A stretch of 64,000 bases of DNA from Pelagimonas sp. (GTDB lineage Bacteria > Pseudomonadota > Alphaproteobacteria > Rhodobacterales > Rhodobacteraceae): contig JAOASD010000017.1 in NCBI GenBank assembly GCA_025210265.1, positions 46,843-110,842 of the forward strand. The letters run 5' to 3'. The translations under genes were made by a program, and so were the position numbers. Under the pieces are notes generated by a model that had not been told where the DNA came from, ran no database searches, and saw only the letters and a program-made list of their open reading frames with translations. This document shows, piece after piece, positions 9,251 to 17,524 of the stretch. Each line of letters starts with the position of its first letter. Within the stretch, counting starts at the first letter, position 1.

Positions 9251-9276
9251 CCCGGCGGCAGTTGGACGCCGCCGGG
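9251..9276. repeat. 9-bp-stem hairpin between head and connector genes
   Basis: CCCGGCGGC and GCCGCCGGG form a perfect 9-bp stem with an 8-nt loop in the 142-nt gap between the gp35-like and DUF1320 genes. No U-run follows on either strand, so it is not a standard terminator. It could be an mRNA stabiliser behind the highly expressed head genes. Confidence 0.5.
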
Positions 9277-9292
9277 CGCACATCGCGACCGA

Positions 9293-9718
9293 TCACTTGG
9301 CCGAGACAGGTGCCTCGTATGTCACCACGTTCAGCGACTTGTCGGCTTCGATCATTTCGATCTGCTTGGGTGTCAGGTCACTGGCACGCAGGTCGCGCGG
9401 TTCCATGGTGAAATGCATCCCGGCCCGCCAACGGCCCTTTTTCGGACCGGCCACGCGCAGCATTTTTTCAGACGCTTTCGGGGGGGAAACAGAATGTTGG
9501 GACTCAACTGCCGGTGCGATACCGTCCGATGTATCCTGCACCGGCCCGCCCTGCTCCGCTTCAGCGGCAGCGATAAGTGCCTGCATCTTTTTGGTTTCAG
9601 CTTTGGCCGCATCAATGCGGTTTTGCAGTTTTTCGTCGCCAATATTGGCCGGAAAACTCAGATCCATTTCTTTGGCCATCGCTTCCAGCTTCAAACGCTG
9701 TTCGCTTTTGTCGCTCAT
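9293..9718 (-). CDS. Mu-like gp35-type protein (HeH/LEM-like N-terminus)
   Basis: The 141-residue protein begins with a short helical domain (LKLEAMAKEMDLSFPANIGD...) resembling the HeH/LEM-like motif of FluMu gp35 proteins, followed by a Glu/Ala-rich linker and a C-terminal domain (KGRWRAGMHFTMEPRDL). It lies next to the major head subunit, as in Mu-like prophages. GGGAGAG upstream of the ATG is a fair ribosome site. Its role in the particle is unknown. Confidence 0.65.
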   Translation of the reverse strand: MSDKSEQRLKLEAMAKEMDLSFPANIGDEKLQNRIDAAKAETKKMQALIAAAEAEQGGPVQDTSDGIAPAVESQHSVSPPKASEKMLRVAGPKKGRWRAGMHFTMEPRDLRASDLTPKQIEMIEADKSLNVVTYEAPVSAK

Positions 9719-9730
9719 GTCAGCTCTCCC

Positions 9731-10624
9731 TTACGCCAGCCACGGCACGACCAGCAGCTCGGCGGTGCCTTGCCACTCATTAGTCTCGCCGTTCGGCGCA
9801 GTTTCGTTTTTGAGGATCTTGCGGCCCATGCCTTCCAACGCAGGCGGCACAACCAGCAGGTTCGGCATCAGGCCGAGCGGGCGGTCATAGTCGCCTTTCA
9901 TGCCCGTGAGAGCCGCGCGCGCCTGGGCGTAATTGTCGCCGTTCAGCGCCTGCTTCGAGCCCCAGCTATTTTGCCAGAAGCCATACCCCGCATTCATGCG
10001 CGCATCGGTGCCGTACAGGGCCTCGTTTTCGTCAAACACATTGCCATCGGTGTCCCGATCCTTGGCCGCGAAGGTGAAATCCTTGCGCCGCTGCAGGATC
10101 AGCGGCTTCAGCGCGCGGTTGGTGTCCATCAGGAACCAATTGGCCCCGCTGCCACCATCCGTGTTGGCGACGGTGATGGTCTCGCCATCCGCATCGAGCA
10201 CCGGGTGATCCGTGTCAAAGTAGCCCTGACCATCATAGCATTCGCGGTCCCAGCCCAGCTTCAGCAGGTCGAAAATCAGTTGATTGGGAAACGCCGCAGT
10301 GCTTTCGCCCATCGATTCAAACATGGGGCCATAGATCCCGAGATTGTCGGTTTCGATGTCATCACGATCGACGCCGATGGTCAGCTCGAAAGGCTTTTCC
10401 TTGATGGAGTAGTCATGTTCCATCAGGTTCTGCACCGCACGGGGCCCAATCCATTCCCGTACATTGGGCATTTTGCCCAGCCAGCCATATTTCTGTTCTT
10501 TCTGGGTGGAACGCACCAGAGTGGCGATCCGATCCCACTGGGAGGGAACCTGGCCCAACCCCTTTTTAAACGCGCCGTTAAAGCCAACGCGCAGACTGTT
10601 CAGATTTGCAGAAGTCAATTGCAT
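9731..10624 (-). CDS. Mu-like major head subunit (gpT family)
   Basis: The 297-residue protein (MQLTSANLNSLRVGFNGAFKKG...) is a clear Mu gpT-type major capsid protein. Its N-terminal signature includes QVPSQWDRIATLV, and a conserved FDTDHPV segment is present. It would form the HK97-fold icosahedral shell after cleavage and maturation by the gpI-like protease encoded upstream. It sits between the cement protein and the gp35-like gene. Confidence 0.93.
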   Translation of the reverse strand: MQLTSANLNSLRVGFNGAFKKGLGQVPSQWDRIATLVRSTQKEQKYGWLGKMPNVREWIGPRAVQNLMEHDYSIKEKPFELTIGVDRDDIETDNLGIYGPMFESMGESTAAFPNQLIFDLLKLGWDRECYDGQGYFDTDHPVLDADGETITVANTDGGSGANWFLMDTNRALKPLILQRRKDFTFAAKDRDTDGNVFDENEALYGTDARMNAGYGFWQNSWGSKQALNGDNYAQARAALTGMKGDYDRPLGLMPNLLVVPPALEGMGRKILKNETAPNGETNEWQGTAELLVVPWLA

Positions 10625-10635
10625 TGAAGGTCTCC

Positions 10636-11067
10636 TTAGGAAGCGGCGGTCAGAGCCTGGTCAAAGCGGATCCAGACGCCGAGCTCGTCGACATCCTCGA
10701 TCAGACCGGCCGGGCTGCGGGTGCCACCGCCATCGCTGAGCGCGACGGTCTGGTCATCCACGGCAAATGCCTTGGTCCCGATAGCGGCGATGGTGATTTC
10801 ATCGGCCCCGGCCGAGTTGGCAAAACGCCAGGTCCCGGCGCGGAATTTCAGGCTCTCATCCCCATCCGCACCCGTGGCGTTATCGACCTCTTCGTGGGCA
10901 ACACCGACCCCGATCAGGTTCAGGGCGGTCTGGCCTTTGACCAGATAGCCAGCGGCATTGCGCATGACGATTGCGCCAGCAAAGATCCGGTTGGCGGCGG
11001 CAACAACGCCGACCTTCATGTCGCCCTGGGCGCGGGGCGTGTTGCGTTTCATGGTCAGAGCGGCCAT
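10636..11067 (-). CDS. capsid cement / decoration protein (DUF2190-like)
   Basis: This 143-residue beta-rich protein (MAALTMKRNTPRAQGD...) lies between protease and major head protein, where Mu-like phages encode a decoration or cement protein. Valine/glycine alternation with short strands (KVGVVAAANRIFAGAIVMRN) fits a small beta-barrel. It overlaps the protease stop by TGATG. The function is inferred from position and composition. Confidence 0.7.
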   Translation of the reverse strand: MAALTMKRNTPRAQGDMKVGVVAAANRIFAGAIVMRNAAGYLVKGQTALNLIGVGVAHEEVDNATGADGDESLKFRAGTWRFANSAGADEITIAAIGTKAFAVDDQTVALSDGGGTRSPAGLIEDVDELGVWIRFDQALTAAS

Positions 11068-12128
11068 CAGTTTTCCCCCTGGTTGGTTTTGGCATCGGCC
11101 TGCAGTTGGGCCAGATACTCAGCCTCATCGAAGCCCATCTGCTCGGCAAAGAGCTTTTGATCGGCGGTGAGCGCCGAGATCGTTTCGCCGCCACCAGCGG
11201 GCGGCGTGTCGGTCGCGTGGGTTTCGGTGAGCTGGGGCTGCGCCGCCATCATCGCCTCGGCGGTTTCGGGGTTTTCCTGGTGCAGCTTCACCCAGTGATC
11301 CTTGCTCGGCAGCACGCCAGCGCGCTTTTCGGCAATCGCCTTTGCCACAAAGGCCTCGGCCGCGCGCAGCTTGTCACCCTCTTTCAGACCAGACAGTTCG
11401 GCCTGCAGCGTGGTGATCTGGGCGGTCAGATCGGCATTCGCCGCCGAGAGCGACACAACGCGGGTCATCACCTCGGTGTCCGAGGCATCAGCCTTGATGC
11501 CCAGAGCCGTCGTCATGGCAGACAGCATTGCCTGCGCTGCGGTCGCGCTTTCCCCGCCGCCCTTTTGGGCGACAGCGGCCAGGACATCCTCTTCGGACGC
11601 GTCCTCGCCCAGGCCAAGTTTCTTGGCCAGCTTCTGAAGGAAGGTCATTCCATTCTCCATGTTTGCAGAATTGAGGGCTGTCAGATCACTCAGCGCCGGG
11701 TCATTGGTCAGCGCCGCATTCTTGATGCGCAGGATCTTTCCGGCCTTAGTGTGCGCGAAAACCGGAGAGATCCCCCAATAGGCCTTGTCGCGCAGCAGCT
11801 CGGCCCCGGTGGCGGTCCATTCGACGCGCCCCCAGATCCCATCATCGCGCTCTTCCATTTCGCGGATGTATCCACGCGCAGGCGCGGAGATCCCGGCCTT
11901 GGCCGCGGTCTCGGTCGAGTGGTTTTCGTCAATGTGAATACGCTGTGCCGCCTCAAAGCTGGCGGCGATCACTTGGCCTGCATCCTCATAAGACCAGGGG
12001 CCGCGCCCGTCATAGGCTTTGACCTGCCCCTTTGGGATCAGGTGGATCCAGTCGGGCAGATCCGCCTCACCCGCAGGGTCAGGCAGCGCCAGAGCGCCAA
12101 GGATCGAGATTTGAACAGCATCGGTCAT
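11067..12128 (-). CDS. prohead protease with internal scaffold (Mu gpI/gpZ-like)
   Basis: The 353-residue protein has an N-terminal Mu gpI-type protease domain (residues 1 to about 150; RIHIDENHSTETAAKAG contains the catalytic His region) and a helical Ala/Glu-rich C-terminal scaffold region. An in-frame ATG at residue 161 (11648), preceded by GGAG six bases away, would give the separate scaffold protein Z of about 193 residues, as in Mu. The product would cleave scaffold during capsid maturation. It lies just upstream of the cement gene. Confidence 0.9.
   Translation of the reverse strand: MTDAVQISILGALALPDPAGEADLPDWIHLIPKGQVKAYDGRGPWSYEDAGQVIAASFEAAQRIHIDENHSTETAAKAGISAPARGYIREMEERDDGIWGRVEWTATGAELLRDKAYWGISPVFAHTKAGKILRIKNAALTNDPALSDLTALNSANMENGMTFLQKLAKKLGLGEDASEEDVLAAVAQKGGGESATAAQAMLSAMTTALGIKADASDTEVMTRVVSLSAANADLTAQITTLQAELSGLKEGDKLRAAEAFVAKAIAEKRAGVLPSKDHWVKLHQENPETAEAMMAAQPQLTETHATDTPPAGGGETISALTADQKLFAEQMGFDEAEYLAQLQADAKTNQGEN
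11648..11660 (-). promoter_or_regulatory. internal ribosome site and start for scaffold protein
   Basis: Inside the protease gene the minus strand reads ATGGAGAATGGAATG. The GGAG lies 6 nt before the second ATG (residue 161), in frame with the C-terminal scaffold. Mu makes its scaffold Z from the same kind of internal start. Confidence 0.55.
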
Positions 12129-12145
12129 GAGGGCAAATTGCCCTC
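12129..12145. repeat. 17-bp palindrome immediately upstream of the protease start
   Basis: GAGGGCAA-A-TTGCCCTC is a perfect 8-bp-arm palindrome directly abutting the protease ATG (12128). The proximal arm contains the GAGGG that would otherwise help ribosome binding, so a hairpin could hide it. It lies in the short gap between the gpG and protease genes. Confidence 0.5.
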
Positions 12146-12174
12146 AATCGCTCCCCGGTTCCCCCGGCAACGAT

Positions 12175-12699
12175 TTACTGCGCGCCGGGCTGGGCTGCGT
12201 CTTTAAGATAGTCTTCAATCGCTTCCAGAATGGCCTTTTCATCCTCGGTTCCGATTCCGAGGAAAGGTCTTGCGGGAATATCGCCCCAGGGCATCGTCAT
12301 GAAATAATCGCGCCCGTTTTTGTCCTTGCCGATCCGCGCGCCGAATGCACCCTGCTTTGCACCGAACTGCATCACAGCGGCGTAAATCATGTTCGAGCCC
12401 CATTCGACCCCGTCCGAGCGCGCCTCATATGAGATCGTGCTGGATAGCGCCTTTGACACGCCGACAAGCGGCCCGCCTTTGGGCTTCTCCCCACGTGCCG
12501 CGTATTGCGCAAGCGTCACCGGGCTGCGCGGAGCCCAGGGGGTTCCGTCAGGATCGCGGCCTTCTTTGAAATTCTCTTCGGTGCTGTTGACCATATCGTC
12601 GCCGATGGTCTGCATCAGCTCGGTCAGGTCGGAATAGGCTTCACCCAGCCCAGCCAGGGCAAGGCTCAGCTCGTCTGTGGTGACATCAACGCGGATCAA
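12175..12699 (-). CDS. phage virion morphogenesis protein (Mu gpG-like)
   Basis: The 174-residue protein contains the family hallmark DPDGTPWAPRSP (about residues 49-60), preceded by an NSTEENF helix, and ends with a PARPFLGIG motif. Mu gpG-type proteins act in tail attachment or head completion. It follows the small 66-codon gene, overlapping it by ATGA, and precedes the protease gene. Confidence 0.9.
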   Translation of the reverse strand: MIRVDVTTDELSLALAGLGEAYSDLTELMQTIGDDMVNSTEENFKEGRDPDGTPWAPRSPVTLAQYAARGEKPKGGPLVGVSKALSSTISYEARSDGVEWGSNMIYAAVMQFGAKQGAFGARIGKDKNGRDYFMTMPWGDIPARPFLGIGTEDEKAILEAIEDYLKDAAQPGAQ

Positions 12700-12896
12700 A
12701 GCGTTTCAGACCCAATCGCGCCCGGTTCAAAATCAGCAAACTGGCGCTTGGTGAACAGCACTTCCTGCATACGCGACCCCATCAGGGCGGCCTCAGCCTC
12801 GGGCAATTGCGCAAGCAGCGCGTCGAGCTGATCCTCTGCATCCGCAGGAAGCGGATCCAGATCCATCAGTTCAAAAATGCGATCTTCAATCGGCAT
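12696..12896 (-). CDS. small acidic phage protein, unknown function
   Basis: The 66-residue acidic protein (MPIEDRIFELMDLDPLPADAE...) is packed between the MuF-like gene, which it overlaps by 11 nt, and the gpG gene. It is Glu/Asp/Leu-rich and probably helical, without a recognised domain. Its location suggests a head-assembly accessory role, unproved. Confidence 0.65.
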   Translation of the reverse strand: MPIEDRIFELMDLDPLPADAEDQLDALLAQLPEAEAALMGSRMQEVLFTKRQFADFEPGAIGSETL

Positions 12897-14355
12897 ACGC
12901 TTTATCCAGCTTTTTGAACAATGCCAGTAGCGACGGTTTCAGCCGCCAATGGCGTTCAGGCCCCATCATATACAACACAAAGCTCTCGGCCACAAATTCG
13001 AAGCGATCGGTTGCACCATATTCGCTCAGCGCAAGATGCCAGCCCTCCTGCCGCCACCCATTAATGGCCTCCTCGACTTGTTCATAGAAACTCGCATGAA
13101 GCCTGTGGCCGCTTTCGTGCTGCGCAACGGATCTTGGGAAACGGGGGCCTTCATCTACAACACCAAATCGCCAATCGACTTTCTGTGCTGCGCGCTTGGC
13201 AGCGCCATCTTTGAACCGAGAAACCATCGCTTTGTGACGCGCGCGGCGTCGTTCCTGCATCGGCTCCATAAGGTCGGCCTGTGGATGCGGGTCCACGGAC
13301 AAACCCGCCCTGTGCCAGCCCATCACGTTAAGCCGCATTGCGTACCAAGCAGCAGCATTTTTGGGCGCTTTAATCCTGCCATTCGAAAGTTTGGCGATCG
13401 CAGGGCCAGACCCCACCGCCTGCATCTTGCGCATATCAAACCGCTGCTCGATTTCGTGCAGAGCTTCGATCGCCTGGTTCACACCCTCCAGCGAGGCACC
13501 GCGCGGCCATGCCACTTTGCGCGACGCCAGCCCCAGCTCTTCGACCAGCTTTTCCGCGTCTTTCAAAGATGTGGCTTGGCGAATGCCTGCGCGCTTTTCC
13601 ACCGCCTCGACAAAGTCACTGGCGATTTGGGGGGGCAGCTTTTCAGCCTTGGCCTTTGCAAGGCGGGTGATTTCCCCTGCCACCGACGCCCCAGGCGCAT
13701 ATCCCCAGCCCTTGCCCAGATCACCAGGCTCGCCCGTGCGTTCATTGATCCGGTCCCAATTCTCCGGCAGGGCCTTTGATGGATCACCGCCTTTGCGGCG
13801 GGCGTGCCGTTCGTTGCGCGCGCCCGTCACACTGCAGGAGCAATTCCAGTCATTGGGCGGAAAATGTGTCTGCCAGAATGGATGTTCGCGCGGCAGCACC
13901 AGCCCATCCAGCGCAAGATGGTGCGGGCGCGGATCTGCCGAGCCGCCATGTTTATACACCCAAAGCGGAAACGGCCCGGACATAAGCTGCGCATATCGCC
14001 CCGCCATGTAGCTTGTGCGCATATTCGTGCGGTAGATGATCCGGGTGCGCCAGTTTTCACCGGCCTGTGTGCCTTCGCCCGTCCAGCCATGCCAGCCGCG
14101 TTCCTTCACGATCTTGCGAAAGTCGCGGCGGAATTCTTCCAGGCTCGCGCCCTTGGTGATCGCCTTGTCCACCGCCCCGGCCAGATCCGCCAACAGATCG
14201 GCTTTCAATGCGCCGGCCACCATGAACGACCGGTCATGCTGCGCTTTCTGGATGTCATCCCAGCGCGCGGTCGGGATCTGGTTGCCCATGCGCAGCCGCC
14301 AGGCCGCAACCTGTTCCTTGAACGGGCGATGAAAGACCGCTTGAAGATCAGTCAT
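12886..14355 (-). CDS. MuF-like minor head protein fused to a C-terminal HExxH zincin-like domain
   Basis: The N-terminal half (residues 1 to about 190) is a Mu F-like minor head domain, with a characteristic RTRIIYRTNMRTSYMAGRY and a PPNDWNCSCS motif. The C-terminal part carries HESGH (His413, Glu414, His417) with a downstream Glu457 in FVAESFVLY, the geometry of a gluzincin metallopeptidase site. Mu F lacks such a domain. In polymorphic phage MuF proteins, C-terminal domains are often toxins delivered with the virion. The chosen ATG overlaps the portal stop (ATGACTGA) and has GAGG upstream; an ATG at 14385 is a weaker alternative. MuF is certain, protease activity inferred. Confidence 0.85.
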   Translation of the reverse strand: MTDLQAVFHRPFKEQVAAWRLRMGNQIPTARWDDIQKAQHDRSFMVAGALKADLLADLAGAVDKAITKGASLEEFRRDFRKIVKERGWHGWTGEGTQAGENWRTRIIYRTNMRTSYMAGRYAQLMSGPFPLWVYKHGGSADPRPHHLALDGLVLPREHPFWQTHFPPNDWNCSCSVTGARNERHARRKGGDPSKALPENWDRINERTGEPGDLGKGWGYAPGASVAGEITRLAKAKAEKLPPQIASDFVEAVEKRAGIRQATSLKDAEKLVEELGLASRKVAWPRGASLEGVNQAIEALHEIEQRFDMRKMQAVGSGPAIAKLSNGRIKAPKNAAAWYAMRLNVMGWHRAGLSVDPHPQADLMEPMQERRRARHKAMVSRFKDGAAKRAAQKVDWRFGVVDEGPRFPRSVAQHESGHRLHASFYEQVEEAINGWRQEGWHLALSEYGATDRFEFVAESFVLYMMGPERHWRLKPSLLALFKKLDKAYAD

Positions 14356-15982
14356 CGCCCTCAGCCTCGACCAGTGCCATGCCACCGAGGAAATTCGCAG
14401 TCATCGCCTGCGCGACCGCGGCGGCAAGCTGATCGTTCCCGAGTTTCGGCCAGGCTTCCAACAGCATCGCCTTCAGCTCATCCAGGCTTCCGGCGGCCTC
14501 CAGCATCACCTCGATCTGGCTCAGCATATCTTCCATGCCCGGCGCGGCATTCTGGGTGAGCTGGTCCACATTCTGGGACAGCGGATCGGGCGAGGCCGCA
14601 GAAAGCGCCGCTGAGGCCTCTGACTGCCGCTCGGGGGCCACGGGTCGGGATTTGCCTTTGCGACCGTTCAAACGGTATTCAAATTCGCTCTCAGGACCAT
14701 TCTCGCCTGTTTCGGAGGGCGGGTTTTGCTTCCGGCCCGCCGGAACGAGGATTTCAGCCTCTTTGTCGGGCATTTTCAGGCCGAACTTATTCAGCACCTG
14801 ATCAATGCCAACCGGCAGGCCCCGATCGATCATTGGCGCGATCGCGACTGAGAAGAGTTTCAGATCCTCTTCTTCGGGACGCCCGATCTTGATCCGAGGA
14901 TAAGCTTTCTGAGGGCCGTGATTGAGCTGCACATAGGGCATCACCAGATCACGGGTCAGAACCGCCGCCAGCGCCGTGGCATCGGCGGTTTCAATATCCT
15001 CCTGAACCTGCCGGTGTTCCTTGCCCGATCCAAAACCGCCGGTTTCCGCGTCGGTGGTTGCGGTCTGCCCCAGGACCGCTTTGGAAACCTGCTTGTCGTA
15101 CCAGTCGCCGCGCCGTTCATAGAGATCAACAGACGAGCCAACATTGCCCGCCTGAATAAACTCGATCTCCATCCCCTGCGGAATGATCGCGGCACAGTCG
15201 CCAGCAATGTTGGACACCGCCCGAAACAGGATATTGCGCTCATCCTCGGTTGATCCGCTCGGGAACGTCCCCAGCCGCAAGGGCTGCCCGAAGGTCTGGC
15301 AGAAAATGGACCAATCCCGCTCGGTGAACTTCTTGAACAGAAACGGCCAAAGAACCACGCGCGCCAGACCGCTGCGTGTCGGGATGCCAGATTTGGCCCG
15401 GATCCGGCTATCAATGAACTTGAACGCGGTCAGCGGCTCGTCTTCGCCGTCTGGCCCGATCAATTGCGGCCGGGTCAGACTTTGCTGATCAAAGCGGAAC
15501 CACCGCTGATCGCGACGTTCCAGACGCGCCGGCATGTATTGGGACATAGACGTATCCCAGATGATCTCAGTAAAGGAATAGCCTTTGCCGATCGAGTCCA
15601 GCACGTCGAACAGCTCGTCGGCGAGTTCGCCGCGCGCCAGCCAGGTTTCCAATTCTTCAGCGATCTTGACGTCTGAACCGCGATCAGACGCGGGTTCAAT
15701 CGAGATCTCCAGCTGGGTGACAGACCGGCGCCGGGTTCCCAGCACCCCCTGATAGTGCGGGTCACGCTCTTCGATCACTTCGGCCAGTTCAAGAAAGCGC
15801 AGCGGATCGCCATAGTCCGCTTCACGCAGGATATTTGCCAGGCGCACCGGGTTCAGACCATCCGCCGGGCTGCCCGTGATCGGAGAGCGCACACCGCTCA
15901 GCGTGGGGCCAGCGACATCATGGGTCAAGGTCGCCTTCTTCATCGGACGCCCCCATTGATCAAGTAACTCCTGTCGGGCCAT
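14348..15982 (-). CDS. Mu-like portal protein (gp29, DUF935)
   Basis: The 544-residue protein begins MARQELLDQWGRP and shows the DUF935 portal pattern, with RFLELAEVIEERDPHYQGVL, a central region of alternating strands and helices, and a conserved TTDAETGGFGSGK segment. The portal ring forms the DNA channel at the head vertex. The start at 15982 has GAGGAGG 7 nt upstream; the longer reading frame upstream overlaps the esterase gene and is Arg/Ser-rich, so it is unlikely. Part of this gene (15471-15529) recurs in the relic at 36.1 kb. Confidence 0.93.
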   Translation of the reverse strand: MARQELLDQWGRPMKKATLTHDVAGPTLSGVRSPITGSPADGLNPVRLANILREADYGDPLRFLELAEVIEERDPHYQGVLGTRRRSVTQLEISIEPASDRGSDVKIAEELETWLARGELADELFDVLDSIGKGYSFTEIIWDTSMSQYMPARLERRDQRWFRFDQQSLTRPQLIGPDGEDEPLTAFKFIDSRIRAKSGIPTRSGLARVVLWPFLFKKFTERDWSIFCQTFGQPLRLGTFPSGSTEDERNILFRAVSNIAGDCAAIIPQGMEIEFIQAGNVGSSVDLYERRGDWYDKQVSKAVLGQTATTDAETGGFGSGKEHRQVQEDIETADATALAAVLTRDLVMPYVQLNHGPQKAYPRIKIGRPEEEDLKLFSVAIAPMIDRGLPVGIDQVLNKFGLKMPDKEAEILVPAGRKQNPPSETGENGPESEFEYRLNGRKGKSRPVAPERQSEASAALSAASPDPLSQNVDQLTQNAAPGMEDMLSQIEVMLEAAGSLDELKAMLLEAWPKLGNDQLAAAVAQAMTANFLGGMALVEAEGDD

Positions 15983-15992
15983 CGGGACCTCC

Positions 15993-17264
15993 TCAGGCGA
16001 AACTACGGATCGCGCGGCCCACGGCCTGCCCGAATGCGTGTTTCGCGGTTGCGTTATAGTGGATCCAGGAGCCGCCCTCCTCCTGAAGGAGCTGGTAATC
16101 ATCAGCACCGGGGCGCGGGATATAGACACAGTCGCTCAGGGCGTCGGCATGACCGGAGTTTGAGGCTAGGCGCATCTGTGTGGCGATCATAGCGTCTGTG
16201 TGAGTGCCGCCACGCAAGCCGCCGATTTCGCTGATCACAACCCCGAATGGCCCCCAGCGCCCGCGCAGCGCGGCAATCCGGCCCGAGAAATAGCTGTTGT
16301 AATCGGTGCCTGCAGGCACGGCACCATCCTCGCCCTGCCACCAGTTCAGGCCCGCCACAAAACTGCCGGGATGATCCAGCAGCAATTGATCCACCGCCGC
16401 GACCGAATTGTCATGAGCCGCGCCGGGATTGGGCCCCGTGCCATCGTCGGTGTAGTTCCATTCCTCGGCCAGGGACGCACCCGGCCAACCGCCCAGCACA
16501 AAACAGGGCGTGTATCCCGGCCAGGGCCAGGCATTTGCCAGCTCGCGCGCCATGGACAGCGCAGCGTGCAATGTGGCCGACGCGCCGGGCACCTGGTGCG
16601 GCAAAGGGCTGTTCATGGTGATCAGCTCGCCCGCTGTGGTTGCCATGCCCAGCGTTGTGGTCAGCGGAACAGCTTCGGCGCGTGGCTCGGGCGGGTGCTC
16701 GGTCGGCACATACCCATCCACGCCAAAATTGGCGACGTGCTGTGATTGCCCGTCCAGCACGACAATCGCCTTGGGCTGCGCGTGGCGATCGGTGATGTCA
16801 TAGAGCTGGACCTGGTCAAGGCTGAGCAACGGTGTGCCACCCATGAAAACCCTAACGGTCGTGTGCGCAGAGGCTGCCACAAAGTCCCGCGCCAACGGCG
16901 CAGCCATGTAGTAATTCATCCCAAGAGCCTGCGCAGGTCCTCCACCCCGCAATTGCACTCGGATGAACCCTGCGCTCATGCTTTCAACGCCCACAACAAG
17001 TGAATAGCGCCGCCCGATGGTCAACGGGCCGACAGCATGTTCAACATAGTTCGATGGCTGGCTGCCATCCGCTGAAACCCGCCCGGCCGCCTCGTCATAG
17101 ACAAGCCCGGAACGCGTATTCCAGCCGCTTGCATCACGGAACCCAGCCGCATCAGCATCGAGCAACGCCGGCGGCGTGTCGATCGGTGCAAAGCCCGGTG
17201 CATGAGGGCGCTGGCGTCGGAGCGTCCCAAGGCTGCGCAGATCAAGACGTTGTGCCAGGCGCAT
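15993..17264 (-). CDS. SGNH-type esterase with N-terminal beta domain, in the head gene cluster
   Basis: Residues about 165 to 423 resemble the sialate O-acetylesterase/SGNH family: a nucleophile block VVLDGQSQ (Ser174), a WWQGED block (308-313) and a catalytic His in IHYNATAKH (His402). Residues 30-160 look like a beta-sandwich, perhaps a sugar-binding module. A virion esterase could strip acetyl groups from surface polysaccharide during adsorption. The position between terminase and portal is unusual for a receptor-modifying enzyme. GAGG 8 nt before the ATG supports the start. The catalytic blocks are visible; the substrate is unknown. Confidence 0.75.
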   Translation of the reverse strand: MRLAQRLDLRSLGTLRRQRPHAPGFAPIDTPPALLDADAAGFRDASGWNTRSGLVYDEAAGRVSADGSQPSNYVEHAVGPLTIGRRYSLVVGVESMSAGFIRVQLRGGGPAQALGMNYYMAAPLARDFVAASAHTTVRVFMGGTPLLSLDQVQLYDITDRHAQPKAIVVLDGQSQHVANFGVDGYVPTEHPPEPRAEAVPLTTTLGMATTAGELITMNSPLPHQVPGASATLHAALSMARELANAWPWPGYTPCFVLGGWPGASLAEEWNYTDDGTGPNPGAAHDNSVAAVDQLLLDHPGSFVAGLNWWQGEDGAVPAGTDYNSYFSGRIAALRGRWGPFGVVISEIGGLRGGTHTDAMIATQMRLASNSGHADALSDCVYIPRPGADDYQLLQEEGGSWIHYNATAKHAFGQAVGRAIRSFA

Positions 17265-17269
17265 CCCGC

Positions 17270-17512
17270 TTACCTCGGATCCCGCGCCAGGCGCGCCGGT
17301 TTTTCCATGCCTGTCGGCACGACACTGCGGAAATACACCGTCTGACCGGCGGAGAACTCGCGCACAGAACCGGGGATCAGCTCGATCCCCCGATCATCCG
17401 CGCCGCCTGCTTCCAGGCTGGTCAGAATGACGCCTTCGCGCGCTTGCCACAGCTCGTCCGCAGTAAGCGTTTCGTTTTCCCAGGTATTGGCCTCAAGATC
17501 GGTGATCGGCAT
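17270..17512 (-). CDS. small phage protein of unknown function next to esterase
   Basis: The 80-residue protein (MPITDLEANTWENETLTADE...) is acidic at the N-terminus and beta-rich in the middle (GVILTSLEAGG). It lies 5 nt upstream of the esterase start and just after the terminase gene, so it probably works with the esterase. AGGAG 7 nt before the ATG supports it. No family is recognised. Confidence 0.65.
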   Translation of the reverse strand: MPITDLEANTWENETLTADELWQAREGVILTSLEAGGADDRGIELIPGSVREFSAGQTVYFRSVVPTGMEKPARLARDPR

Positions 17513-17524
17513 TGTCAGCTCCTT

